Shown here piece after piece: positions 15,598 through 24,977 of a DNA stretch of 64,000 nucleotides. The translations under genes and the position numbers were made by a program. Under the pieces are notes generated by a model that saw only the letters and a program-made list of their open reading frames with translations, was not told the origin of the DNA and ran no database searches. The stretch is from Mucilaginibacter mallensis (GTDB lineage Bacteria; Bacteroidota; Bacteroidia; Sphingobacteriales; Sphingobacteriaceae). Positions within the stretch are counted from its first letter, which is position 1. Each line of letters begins with the position of its first letter. Location: contig NZ_LT629740.1 in NCBI RefSeq assembly GCF_900105165.1, forward strand, positions 5,642,001 through 5,706,000, read 5' to 3'.

Positions 15598-16119
15598 ATG
15601 ATCACCATAATCTCATCAACCAACAGGCCCGGAAGCACAACGTTTAAAGTGGCGCAATATTACCATAAAAGAATGCACCAAATGGGTGCTGAAGCTGGTT
15701 TGCTATCATTAATGCAGCTGCCGCCAAATTTATTGGAGACCGATTTGTTTGGCAAACGCAGCGAAGCATTTAAGCCTATACAGGATATTATTACCCAAAC
15801 CGATAAGTTTTTATTTGTAATACCTGAGTATAACGGCAGTTTCCCCGGCGTGTTAAAAGTGTTTATTGATGCCTGTGATTTTCCCGAAAGCTTTTATGAA
15901 AAAAAGGCTGCCCTGGTAGGTGTATCAGCAGGCAAATATGGCAATATACGCGGTATCGACCATTTTACAGGGGTTTGCCATTACATAAACTTGCATGTAA
16001 TGCCGTTAAAGTTGCACATAGCCAATATTAAAACCGAGCTGGATGAGAGCGGCAGCTTTTTTAAAGAGGATACTCTTCGTTTTACTGATGAGCAGATAGA
16101 GAAATTCATCGCTTTCTGA
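15598..16119 (+). CDS. NAD(P)H-dependent FMN reductase-like protein
   Basis: 173 residues. A flavodoxin-like fold opens ITIISSTNRPGSTTFKVAQY, where the loop after the first strand binds the FMN phosphate. The family motif PEYNGSFPGVLKVFIDAC follows at about residue 82. Relatives reduce flavins, quinones, azo dyes or chromate. The gene stands alone and divergent from parA. The specific substrate cannot be read from the sequence. Confidence 0.9.
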   Translation: MITIISSTNRPGSTTFKVAQYYHKRMHQMGAEAGLLSLMQLPPNLLETDLFGKRSEAFKPIQDIITQTDKFLFVIPEYNGSFPGVLKVFIDACDFPESFYEKKAALVGVSAGKYGNIRGIDHFTGVCHYINLHVMPLKLHIANIKTELDESGSFFKEDTLRFTDEQIEKFIAF

Positions 16120-16284
16120 TTTCATCGCTTAATCTTTAGTTTATTATTAAGGGTTGATTAAACCCGGTTTAACCGTGTGGTTATTTTTGACTTATTTGGA
16201 GTTAATTGCCTGATTTTCATTGTTAAACATGTTTACAATGCCAATATTATTTGGTATTTTTAAGCCTGCCAATCTGCTATCACA

Positions 16285-17718
16285 ATGAAATTTTTATACT
16301 ATTTATTAGTTTTAATTCTTATTGCTCCAATTTTTTCAAACGCCCAGGGAACTTATAAACACGGCTACATAGTAGGCTTAACCGGTGACACCGTAAAAGG
16401 CTATATTGAATATAAAAAATGGGAGAAAAACCCGGATACGATAAATTTTAGAAAAGATCTTCATGATAGCCCGGTTCAAACCTTTACGGTTTTTACCGCA
16501 AGGGAATTTGCGATAAAAGGGAGTGACACCTACAGGCGCTACATCATAAACATTAGCCAGGATCATGTTGATAAGGCAAAGTTAAAAACTGGAATAGACA
16601 CCAATTTTATAGCTCAAAATGTATTTTTACAGATACTTACCACCGGCAACAATGTTACGCTCTTTAGTTATACTGATAGCATAAAAACCCGGTATTATGT
16701 TTCGGAAAGTATGTATGAGGAACCGCGTGAACTTGCCTACAGGGTTTATTATCAGGGTAAAACCCTCGGCGGTATACAAACCGATACAACCTACCGCAAC
16801 CAGTTCAGGTACCTGGCACTAAAATATAAGCCAATTGTTGATACGGCAAAAGCTAAAGCGGCAGCCGCCGCTGCTTTAGCGGCAGCCGCCGCGGCTAATC
16901 AGGTAGCTGTTACCAAACAGATAAAGCGAAAATCAAAAACGACATACAGGGTAAAGGCGCTTAGTAAAAGCGCTATAGCCAAGGTTAAAAACCAGCGGAT
17001 AGCCGCGGAAAGAGACTCTGTCGCCAATGCAGATACGCTGGCCACCATGATCACCAAATCAAAATATGTGAAGATCGACCTGGTAAAAATAGCAAAGGCA
17101 ATTAATGGCGATACCAAGGAAAAATTTGATACCATACGGCATTGGTGGTTTGCCGGATTGGCTATTAATGATAATGTGCTGGGATTAAATGGCCCGGCTA
17201 AATTCCCTAACAGCAGCTCAATTTTTCCAAAGATATCATTAGGTTACAATGTGTTCTTAAACAAAAAAACGGAACGGATGGTGTTTCGAGCGGAGCTGTC
17301 ACTCTCGGCAAATAAGTACAACTTTCCTGATACGAAGGATACGTCGGGAGCTGTTAATAGTTTAAGCAAGATCAGGCAATATACGTTTTCTGTAGCGCCA
17401 CAATTGATTTATAATATATATAATGAAATAGAGTTTAAGGCCTATATTAACGTTGGTATATCTGCAAACCTATCCGCCTATAATAAATACACCTTTACCC
17501 ACACTTCATCTGATACAACAATTGTAAAAGATAAATACCCTAAGTTATCGTCATTCTGGTTTAATGTACCCATAAAAGCAGGCGTGGTAATTGATAACCA
17601 TTACGAATTTTATCTGGGTTATGCCTTTCCTGCTACTTTAACTAGCGGCAGCCCGGGCTATACAGGTAAGCTTAAACAGTATGAGTTAGGCTTTAATTAC
17701 TTCTTCGGGTTTAACTGA
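16285..17718 (+). CDS. Envelope protein with C-terminal barrel-like domain
   Basis: 477 residues with a signal peptide (about 1-20, FLYYLLVLILIAPIFSNAQG). The N-terminal domain starts YKHGYIVGLTGDTVKGYIEY, a form shared by Bacteroidota proteins of unknown role. A low-complexity linker follows (about 190-260) with two alanine runs (AAAAAALAAAAAA) and many lysines. The C-terminal 200 residues (from about 285) look like an outer-membrane beta barrel: alternating strands and a final YELGFNYFFGFN ending in an aromatic. It may be an outer-membrane protein with a periplasmic extension. No family name recognised. Its stop abuts the stop of the convergent next gene. Confidence 0.75.
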   Translation: MKFLYYLLVLILIAPIFSNAQGTYKHGYIVGLTGDTVKGYIEYKKWEKNPDTINFRKDLHDSPVQTFTVFTAREFAIKGSDTYRRYIINISQDHVDKAKLKTGIDTNFIAQNVFLQILTTGNNVTLFSYTDSIKTRYYVSESMYEEPRELAYRVYYQGKTLGGIQTDTTYRNQFRYLALKYKPIVDTAKAKAAAAAALAAAAAANQVAVTKQIKRKSKTTYRVKALSKSAIAKVKNQRIAAERDSVANADTLATMITKSKYVKIDLVKIAKAINGDTKEKFDTIRHWWFAGLAINDNVLGLNGPAKFPNSSSIFPKISLGYNVFLNKKTERMVFRAELSLSANKYNFPDTKDTSGAVNSLSKIRQYTFSVAPQLIYNIYNEIEFKAYINVGISANLSAYNKYTFTHTSSDTTIVKDKYPKLSSFWFNVPIKAGVVIDNHYEFYLGYAFPATLTSGSPGYTGKLKQYELGFNYFFGFN

Positions 17719-19668
17719 TCACCGCACTATTACTACCCAGCCTGATATTTTGGGTGTATTGTTTTTCAGGTCGATAACATAATAGTAGGTGCCGGCGGGT
17801 AGTACCCGGCCGTTATATTTACCATCCCATGGTTTACTATAGCCAATGCTTTGGAATACTTGTGTGCCATAACGGTTAAAAACCTGTAATAGGCTTTCAG
17901 GATAGGTGCTTAAAGCGGCGATATTCCAAAGATCATTAATGCCGTCGTTATTAGGAGAAAATGTATTGGGTATTTCCACATGTTGATATACTCTTACAAA
18001 TACCTTGCTGCTATCAATACCGCAATTGCTTGTTGATGTAACGTGCAGTGTATAGGTAGCATCCTGATTTGGGGTAACAATGGGGTCTAATGTGTTAGAA
18101 CCCGATATATAAGAATTAGGCGTCCAGTAAAAAACATCGCCATTTTGAGCGCTGCCATTAAGTTTAACCGATTGCCCCTCAACTATGATCTTGTTGGGCC
18201 CGGCATTGGCCACCGGTGTTTTTAACACGTTTACAGTAGCTGTTTCGGTAGCGTAACATTTAGCTTGATTATAAACCTTAACGGTGTAAGTAGTCGTATC
18301 CGTAGGGGTGGCGATTGGGTTGGGCACTGTAGGATCATTCAAACTACCAGCCGGCGACCATTGGTATGCTACCCCGCCCTGAGCAACAAGCTGGGTGCTT
18401 TTGCCTGCACATATTGTTGTAATGCCGCTGATCGTAGCAACAGGCTTTGGATTTACTGTAATTTGCGTTGATGCAGTACTAGGGCAAGAATATTGATTGT
18501 ATGCGGTTACTGTATATTTACCGGCATCCGCCAACGTAATTCCATTAATAACTAAGGGATTTTCACTAATTGGCGATAAGTTAGGCCCCGACCACTGATA
18601 AGTTACCCCGCCTGTAGCTAAGATGCTTAAAGTGTCGCCCTCGCATATTGATTGAGTTAGCGGAACGCCCCCTATTACCGGGTTTGTTGAGACATTAACA
18701 ATTAACGGCGCCGAATAGGTGCGGCAACTGGCTAATGTGCTGGTTCCGTTGGTTATACCCACCCTGTATTGATACGAACCCGGCACCGCATTCTGAAAAA
18801 CGACATTAAGTGATGGGGCGGTTTGTCCGGCTGTATCAACCCACCCACCATTGGTATGGTAGGATTGCCATTGATAGTTGGGATTAGTATTGCCTCCAAC
18901 CTTGGCATCTAAAGTAAGAGTAGCATTGGCGCCCTGGCATAGCGGTTGGGCTGCTGGTCCCGTAACAGAACCAAACCCAGCATCAATTACCGGGCCGCAA
19001 GCCCTGAAGGTAATGTCATCCAAAATTAAATCGTTGCCATTGCCCCCGGGTGCATTATTTGTCATTGCAACTGTTACCGACGAAACATTATCGGGTGTAG
19101 TAAAATATAAACTTTCCTGGTTCCAAACAGGGTCCTGTGTTGCGTCAATTGTACCTGTTGATTTCGTTGCCAGCACTGTTCCGTCAGGAGCTAGTACAGA
19201 AAAAGTAATATTAGGCTCACTAACCCCTGGGCCACTGGCAGCAAGTGTTATGAGATTAAGTATATAGGCAGAAAACTGATAGGTAGTGCCGGGGCACAAC
19301 GTTGGTGCGCTTTGTGTAAAAAAAACGCTTGGCTGGGCCGATGCATTAACGACCATCATATAACCGTTAGGGTTCCCGGTATGGTCTGATGTTACACTTT
19401 GCCAGGTAGTATGACAATTTTGATTGAGGTTAATACTGTTAACAATGGTATAATAACCATCCTCCGGGCAGTTACTGGTGGTGTAGGTCATATTGGTAAC
19501 ACCTGCCGGTAACGGAGCGCCGGGGTTTGAGCCCGAACCAAAGGTTTGATTGATAACCGGGTCGCCTAAACTGCCGTCGCAGCTGGTTGGTTGCTGTGCC
19601 CGGACTTGTAAAGTAGCAGCAATTAATATGAATGGGAATAGAATAGCAAAAATTATTGGGCGCATCAA
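17719..19668 (-). CDS. Secreted surface protein with T9SS type B sorting domain
   Basis: 649 residues. A signal peptide (about 1-24) precedes a carbohydrate-binding-like beta domain (about 35-225, ending LILDDITFRACGP). Several Ig/PKD-like repeats then carry tryptophan and cysteine landmarks (QWSGPNLSPIS, YQWSPAGS). The last 85 residues are the gliding-motility-type C-terminal domain: NTFSPNNDGINDLW, LQVFNRYGTQVF, PAGTYYYVIDL. This tail directs export by the type IX system and attachment to the surface. A likely role is adhesion or polysaccharide contact. No catalytic motif is visible. Confidence 0.9.
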   Translation of the reverse strand: MMRPIIFAILFPFILIAATLQVRAQQPTSCDGSLGDPVINQTFGSGSNPGAPLPAGVTNMTYTTSNCPEDGYYTIVNSINLNQNCHTTWQSVTSDHTGNPNGYMMVVNASAQPSVFFTQSAPTLCPGTTYQFSAYILNLITLAASGPGVSEPNITFSVLAPDGTVLATKSTGTIDATQDPVWNQESLYFTTPDNVSSVTVAMTNNAPGGNGNDLILDDITFRACGPVIDAGFGSVTGPAAQPLCQGANATLTLDAKVGGNTNPNYQWQSYHTNGGWVDTAGQTAPSLNVVFQNAVPGSYQYRVGITNGTSTLASCRTYSAPLIVNVSTNPVIGGVPLTQSICEGDTLSILATGGVTYQWSGPNLSPISENPLVINGITLADAGKYTVTAYNQYSCPSTASTQITVNPKPVATISGITTICAGKSTQLVAQGGVAYQWSPAGSLNDPTVPNPIATPTDTTTYTVKVYNQAKCYATETATVNVLKTPVANAGPNKIIVEGQSVKLNGSAQNGDVFYWTPNSYISGSNTLDPIVTPNQDATYTLHVTSTSNCGIDSSKVFVRVYQHVEIPNTFSPNNDGINDLWNIAALSTYPESLLQVFNRYGTQVFQSIGYSKPWDGKYNGRVLPAGTYYYVIDLKNNTPKISGWVVIVR

Positions 19669-20137
19669 AGTTCAGGGGTCACAATGGTTTATCTTCAAAA
19701 ATATATTTTTTCATTGATACGGTATCCTAATTTCTATATAACGTTTGTTACAAATGGGCAGATTTCGATAAAAATAAAAAAAAGTTCACAAGGGGTTAAT
19801 TATTTAACTATGAGGTCAATGGCAATATTGGCGTATGCAATCTAATATTTTAGTAATAGCAAACAGCATAATTTTTTGCATTTGTTTGCAAAAAATTAAA
19901 TTATAGCGATGCGCCTAAAGGCTGATCAGTAAAGGGGATGTTTTTTACAGTTAGATCATGGAGGTGGGATGGCTAATATTACAGCACACAGTACTACTCT
20001 ATTTGTCATCCTGAGGAACGAAGGATCTATCCGCCATGTTTAAGAACAGGGCAGATCCTTCGTTCCTCAGGATGAGAATGATGAATAGATGATTACAGCA
20101 AACAAATCGTATTTTTACGCATACTTAACAGCCTTTT
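19669..20137. other. 469-bp intergenic region before the TonB receptor gene
   Basis: No gene is seen. The region is AT-rich next to the T9SS gene start. A perfect 11-bp hairpin (AATTTTTTGCA at 19870-19880, TGCAAAAAATT at 19887-19897) and the inverted repeat at 20004-20077 are its only clear structures. I see no cobalamin or other riboswitch despite the downstream outer-membrane receptor. Confidence 0.6.
20004..20077. repeat. Inverted repeat, TCATCCTGA family
   Basis: TGTCATCCTGAGGAACGAAG plus GATCT is mirrored by AGATCCTTCGTTCC plus TCAGGATGA across a loop of about 26 bases. The outer TGTCATCCTGA and the GAAGGATCT arm are shared with 9653; the middle differs. Confidence 0.85.
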
Positions 20138-22198
20138 GTGATCAAATTTTACGCTACCCTATTACTTGTTCTACTGTTCAGCGGCGCTTTATTCGCCCAA
20201 AAAAACACTGATTCGTTAAAGAAAGACAGCACCCGGCAATTAAACCAGGTTACGGTAAGAGGCTATCTATCCGAACAGAAAGTGCTTGCTGTGCCAGCAT
20301 CGGTTAGTGTGCTCACCCCGGCACAGTTAAAATTACAACCCGATAATTCCTTAGTATCTGCCATGAACACCGTACCCGGTGTGCGTATGGAGGAGCGCTC
20401 GCCAGGCAGTTACCGCTTGTCTATCCGTGGTAGTTTATTGCGATCGCCATTTGGGATCCGCGATGTGAAGATCTATTTTGATGAGATACCTTTAACTGAT
20501 GCAGGCGGTAATACCTATCTCAACGCTATTGATGTAAACAGCGTGCAAGGCATCGAGATATTAAAAGGACCTGATGGCAGTTTGTTTGGCGCAAATTCGG
20601 GCGGAGTAGTATTGATAAGCCCGGTAAACCGTTATGCTGATAGCAGTTTTATATCCGCAGCGGTTGATGGCGGCTCCTATTCGTTATTGCATGAAAGCTT
20701 CGCCTTTCAGGATCATAATGCCAATAACCAGCTGAATATAAACCAGGCTTATGAAACTTATGGGGGTTACCGTCAAAACAGCAGCATGTACCGCAATTAT
20801 TTCCAGGCGGTTGACAGGTGGAAGATCAGCACTGCTGATAATCTTAAAATACTGGCCTTTTACTCCGATCTCTTTTATAAAACGCCCGGCGGCTTAACCC
20901 TAAGCCAGATGGAGGCCGACCCGCGCAGCGCCAGACTGCCGACTAAAACCATACCCGGCGCTATTGAGCAAAAAATCGCTATCGGCACAAAAATGCTGAT
21001 GGGTGGTTTGGTGAACGAGGCGCATATAACAGATAATATCAGGAATGTACTATCGGTTTACGGTAGTTATGTTAATTTTTATAACCCGTTCATCACCAAT
21101 TATGAACAGCGTTACGAGGGTACTTTCGGTATGCGTACCTATTTTGAATTGACCGGGCAACAACACCCAAACTATAGCTGGAAAGCCAATGTAGGTTTGG
21201 AATGGCAGCAAACCAACTCGGATATTAACAACTACGGCAATAACATGGGCACGCGCGACACTGCCCAAACCCTGGATAAGATAAATACCAACCAGCATTT
21301 CTTTTTCGCCCGTTACAGCGCTGATTTTTATAAGCGCCTGCACGTGGAAGCAGCCATGAGCCTCAATTTTTACGATTATAAATTCAGGAACGTATACCCG
21401 AATGATGAACCCGATTTTACCAATCGCCCATTTACGGCTCAACTAATGCCAAGGCTTGCCCTATCCTACCAGATCACCAATAACTTTGCGTGGCGTGCGT
21501 CGGTAAGTCGTGGTTATTCAACGCCAACTACTGCCGAAATCCGCCCTACAGATAATGTGATTAACACCAGTTTACAGGCTGAATATGGCTGGAACTATGA
21601 AACTGGTTTCCGCTTGCGTAATGATGATGAAAGTATGTTTTTAGATGCTTCGGTGTTTTTATATAAACTGCAAAATGCCATTATCCTGCACATCAACCCG
21701 AATGAAACGGAAACTTACCTGAACTCGGGCGGTACTAACCAACCTGGTTTTGAACTGTATTTTACCGACTGGCTCATCAGGCAAAATGACGACAGCTTTA
21801 TACGTGGTCTGCAGCTTAACGAGTCGGTAACGCTGGATAAGTTTACTTTCAGCACCACGCATAACCAGCTTACCGGTGTGCCGCAACAGGTTTTGATCAG
21901 CAGTTTGCAGGTTAGATTCCCACAATCATTATATTTTTTCATTCAGCACAATTATACCTCGCGGCTGCCGCTTAATGATGGCAATACCGTTTTTGCGCCG
22001 CATTATAATTTACTGGAAGCGAAGATTGGCTGGCAGCATTTGTTCAGTCATAAAACGAAATTCGAGATTTATGGTGGGGTTGATAATATCCTGAATGAAA
22101 ACTATAGTTTAGGCGATGACCTTAACGCCGTTGGCAACCGCTATTATAACCCCGCGCCACCGCGTAATTATTATGTGGGGATTAAGGTGACGATTTGA
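20138..22198 (+). CDS. TonB-dependent outer-membrane receptor
   Basis: 686 residues, GTG start, signal peptide (about 1-21). A TonB-box-like start (NQVTVRGY) leads into the plug domain (about 45-165) with NTVPGVRMEERSPGSYRLSI, IRDVKIYFDEIPLTDAGG and IEILKGPDGSLFGANSGG. A 22-strand-type barrel follows and ends PPRNYYVGIKVTI. There is no N-terminal carboxypeptidase-like domain and no SusD gene beside it, so it is not a SusC-type glycan importer. It resembles siderophore, heme or vitamin receptors. The ligand is unknown. The gene stands alone. Confidence 0.92.
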   Translation: MIKFYATLLLVLLFSGALFAQKNTDSLKKDSTRQLNQVTVRGYLSEQKVLAVPASVSVLTPAQLKLQPDNSLVSAMNTVPGVRMEERSPGSYRLSIRGSLLRSPFGIRDVKIYFDEIPLTDAGGNTYLNAIDVNSVQGIEILKGPDGSLFGANSGGVVLISPVNRYADSSFISAAVDGGSYSLLHESFAFQDHNANNQLNINQAYETYGGYRQNSSMYRNYFQAVDRWKISTADNLKILAFYSDLFYKTPGGLTLSQMEADPRSARLPTKTIPGAIEQKIAIGTKMLMGGLVNEAHITDNIRNVLSVYGSYVNFYNPFITNYEQRYEGTFGMRTYFELTGQQHPNYSWKANVGLEWQQTNSDINNYGNNMGTRDTAQTLDKINTNQHFFFARYSADFYKRLHVEAAMSLNFYDYKFRNVYPNDEPDFTNRPFTAQLMPRLALSYQITNNFAWRASVSRGYSTPTTAEIRPTDNVINTSLQAEYGWNYETGFRLRNDDESMFLDASVFLYKLQNAIILHINPNETETYLNSGGTNQPGFELYFTDWLIRQNDDSFIRGLQLNESVTLDKFTFSTTHNQLTGVPQQVLISSLQVRFPQSLYFFIQHNYTSRLPLNDGNTVFAPHYNLLEAKIGWQHLFSHKTKFEIYGGVDNILNENYSLGDDLNAVGNRYYNPAPPRNYYVGIKVTI

Positions 22199-22314
22199 TA
22201 TTATTACCCCCCCCTATGATTTAAAACCCCATCGGGGTTAAATATCGGTAGATAAAGATAAACGGGGAGATATATATGTGCCGTAGGTACATAACCTATA
22301 CGGCTTAATAGTAC

Positions 22315-22354
22315 AGCGATAGGCATATCTCGCGAAAAAAATATGCCTATCGCT
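22315..22354. terminator. Bidirectional hairpin between TonB receptor and GH20 genes
   Basis: AGCGATAGGCATAT (22315-22328) pairs perfectly with ATATGCCTATCGCT (22341-22354). The genes on both sides converge on it. There is no long T-run, so factor-independent strength is uncertain. Confidence 0.6.
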
Positions 22355-22367
22355 TAGTTGGTTTAAC

Positions 22368-24896
22368 TTATTCCGAAACGTTCCCTCCGCGGCCTTTATT
22401 GTCAAAAGCACGGAATTTTACGTTGTTTCCGGTCACTATAACAGCATCGTTATAAACTTTGCTTTTGGTGTCAGGGTCTTTTCCATCAGTTGTATAGCGG
22501 ATAGTAAAGCCCGGGAACTGCATGTTCGCCTTGTATTCGCCGCCACGCATCATAACACCCGGTTTTGGTATGCGATAGCTGTATCCGCCATTTAAATAAG
22601 TTAAACGGGGCAGCTCGCGTTTGCCCAATACGTTTAAAAAGTTTGCCCACGCCTGTTGGTACATGGCGCTGCTTTTAGTAGTATCCGGTTCAGTTGCCCA
22701 TTGCGGGTCCTGTGCCCAGGCACGCTCGGCCAGGCCCAGTACTGATGGGAAAATCATATACTCCATGCGCTCTGGGGTTTTAATGTTTTCGCCCCATAAA
22801 CAGCCTTGCAGGCCGGCAATATTGGTTTTACCATAATCGGTAAGGCGTTGTTTGCCGATGAAAATGCTTTTGTTTATTGGCAGACCATCACGATCAACCG
22901 AAGTGTTTTTAAAGTAATCATAAGGAATAAACGAGAATGGTTTATCAATATCAACAAAAGCGCCCCAGTAATAGCCCGGCTCATCAAATGATTTGTAGTG
23001 GGCCATATCAAAATACAGGTTGGTTACTGATGAAAGCACCACTTTGTAACCAGCATTTGCCAGTTTATAGGCCAGATCTTCCTGACCGCTGCCTATGGAA
23101 TTGTTCCATACTTCGGTTTGCAGGTGGTATGGGGTGAAATCGGGGTTTGGTACGTAAGCAGCCTTGCCATCAAGCATGGTTTTGCGCAGGCCCATTTCTT
23201 CCCATCCCGCAAGGGTTAAACCTTTGTCTTTTAACAGTTGGTTAATACGGCCATAAAAGTAATACCACAGGTCGCCGGTGCCGCTTATTTCAGGGTGACT
23301 AGCCTTCAAAGTTAAATAAGCAGGCGACTGTTCCCAAACATGTGCGGGCACTTCATCACCACCAAAATGTATGGTGTTTAATGGCGCTCCGGCTTCTTTG
23401 TAAATGCCTGCAATATCATTGATCACCGTTTCGAAAAAAGTATAGGTTGACGGCAGCGATACATCGATCACGTTATCATTCCAGTACTGAACTGAGTTGT
23501 ACTCTGATTTATCATTCAGGTCACGCAGCAAATATTTTACCGCTTCGGCCTGTTTACCTTCGGCCATTAAACGGCGGTAACGGGCATCCATAGCTTTGAT
23601 GGATGCACGGGCATGGCCCGGCGTCTCAATCTCAGGCATTACCGTAATATGGCGGGCAGTAGCATATTTTAAGATCTCGATATAATCAGCACGAGTGTAA
23701 AAACCACTGCCTGCTAATCTGCCTGTTTCCGGACCTGAACCATGCGATGCAGGTAAAAAAATTTTGCTATCCAAAGTATGGCCGCGCTGCGAGCCGATTT
23801 GAGTTAATTCAGGCAAAGTTGGCAGCTCAATACGCCAGCCTTCATCATCCGATAAATGGAAGTGGAACACATTCAGCTTGTACAGCGCCATCACATCAAG
23901 CAATTTCAACACCTGCTCCTTGGTTTGAAAGTTACGGGCAACATCAAGCAATAAAGCACGATATGGGAAACGCGGCTGGTCCTTTACTTCAACACATGGT
24001 ATTTCTACTATCTTTTGCGCATGGGCATAAGCCGCTGCCGGTATTAATGTTTTTAACGATTGTATGCCATAAAAAGCGCCAGCCGCATTGGTAGCGCTTA
24101 TAATAATGGCGGTTGGTTGTACGCTAAGCTCGTATCCCTCATCACCCAAGCCGTCTTTATATTTTAGGCTGATGATATTTGCTACTGATTTGCTCGCCAG
24201 CTTTTTGCCGAAGAGGGTTTGCAGGTCGGCTTCAAAGCCCAGTATTTCTTTGGAAAACTTACCATCGGTAGTAAACTGAACGTCAGCCGTAAGGTTGAAA
24301 GTGCCGGTAGTTTCCTTATAACTTGCCGGCGTAGGGAATATTTTTGTTAGCTGCTGCTCGGGTACATCTTGTATTTTTTGGTTCTGATTATAGATGATAG
24401 CCGGGGTAACCAGTCCTGGATAGTTAGGTTTAAAGGGTAATACCGTAAAATCACCGGTGGCATAGCCTTTTTCGGGTTGTGCATCCCATACGAGATAAAT
24501 GCCTTCGGGTGCATCGGTAAAATTGATGACCAGTTCATCGCTCACAAACTGAATGGTTGCCGATGCGCCGGGCTTTAAAGCGGTAAAAGTTGCAGTTGGG
24601 GTGATGGTGAATAAGTCGCCGTTTAATTTGGTGATAACCGCATTGCCGCTAACCGTGGCAGAGGCAATACCACGCGCCGAGTTAAAATGCAATTTCCAAC
24701 CCGATGCCGGCAATGTTGTTTTGCCGGTATTGGTAATAACCAAAGCGTTTAATGATTCGGCTTTGTTTTGGTAATTGTTTTGTACTGCTTGCCAGCTGAT
24801 GTTCAGCTTATGGGCATCAAAAGTTGGAACAGGAGCTTGGGCTGTGGCTTTAATGCAAAAAGCAACAGCAAAAATCAGGACAAATAAGCGGCGCAT
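22368..24896 (-). CDS. Beta-N-acetylhexosaminidase, GH20
   Basis: 842 residues with a signal peptide (about 1-19). Domains in order: an N-terminal chitobiase-type carbohydrate-binding domain (about 25-165), a GH20 partner domain (about 185-310), the GH20 barrel (about 315-690) and a C-terminal chitobiase-type beta domain (about 765-842). Landmarks are HFHLSDDEGWRIELP, METPGHA-like EIETPGHARASI and the catalytic Asp-Glu pair in HFGGDEVPAH. It removes terminal GlcNAc or GalNAc from chitin oligomers or glycoconjugates in the periplasm or at the surface. The full four-domain layout matches chitobiases. The gene is transcribed alone. Confidence 0.95.
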   Translation of the reverse strand: MRRLFVLIFAVAFCIKATAQAPVPTFDAHKLNISWQAVQNNYQNKAESLNALVITNTGKTTLPASGWKLHFNSARGIASATVSGNAVITKLNGDLFTITPTATFTALKPGASATIQFVSDELVINFTDAPEGIYLVWDAQPEKGYATGDFTVLPFKPNYPGLVTPAIIYNQNQKIQDVPEQQLTKIFPTPASYKETTGTFNLTADVQFTTDGKFSKEILGFEADLQTLFGKKLASKSVANIISLKYKDGLGDEGYELSVQPTAIIISATNAAGAFYGIQSLKTLIPAAAYAHAQKIVEIPCVEVKDQPRFPYRALLLDVARNFQTKEQVLKLLDVMALYKLNVFHFHLSDDEGWRIELPTLPELTQIGSQRGHTLDSKIFLPASHGSGPETGRLAGSGFYTRADYIEILKYATARHITVMPEIETPGHARASIKAMDARYRRLMAEGKQAEAVKYLLRDLNDKSEYNSVQYWNDNVIDVSLPSTYTFFETVINDIAGIYKEAGAPLNTIHFGGDEVPAHVWEQSPAYLTLKASHPEISGTGDLWYYFYGRINQLLKDKGLTLAGWEEMGLRKTMLDGKAAYVPNPDFTPYHLQTEVWNNSIGSGQEDLAYKLANAGYKVVLSSVTNLYFDMAHYKSFDEPGYYWGAFVDIDKPFSFIPYDYFKNTSVDRDGLPINKSIFIGKQRLTDYGKTNIAGLQGCLWGENIKTPERMEYMIFPSVLGLAERAWAQDPQWATEPDTTKSSAMYQQAWANFLNVLGKRELPRLTYLNGGYSYRIPKPGVMMRGGEYKANMQFPGFTIRYTTDGKDPDTKSKVYNDAVIVTGNNVKFRAFDNKGRGGNVSE

Positions 24897-24977
24897 ATTT
24901 AATTCAGTATTAGTTTAATATGAAAAGAAAAACTAAAATACTATTTTTAAAATGACTGCAATACTTTTTAAATTATT

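Noticed and set aside
13661..15600. A parS centromere site near parAB
   Set aside because: No sequence close to the TGTTTCACGTGAAACA consensus was found in or around the genes.
22621..24774. Several plus-strand open frames inside the GH20 gene
   Set aside because: They are antisense shadows of a long, fully recognisable coding sequence.
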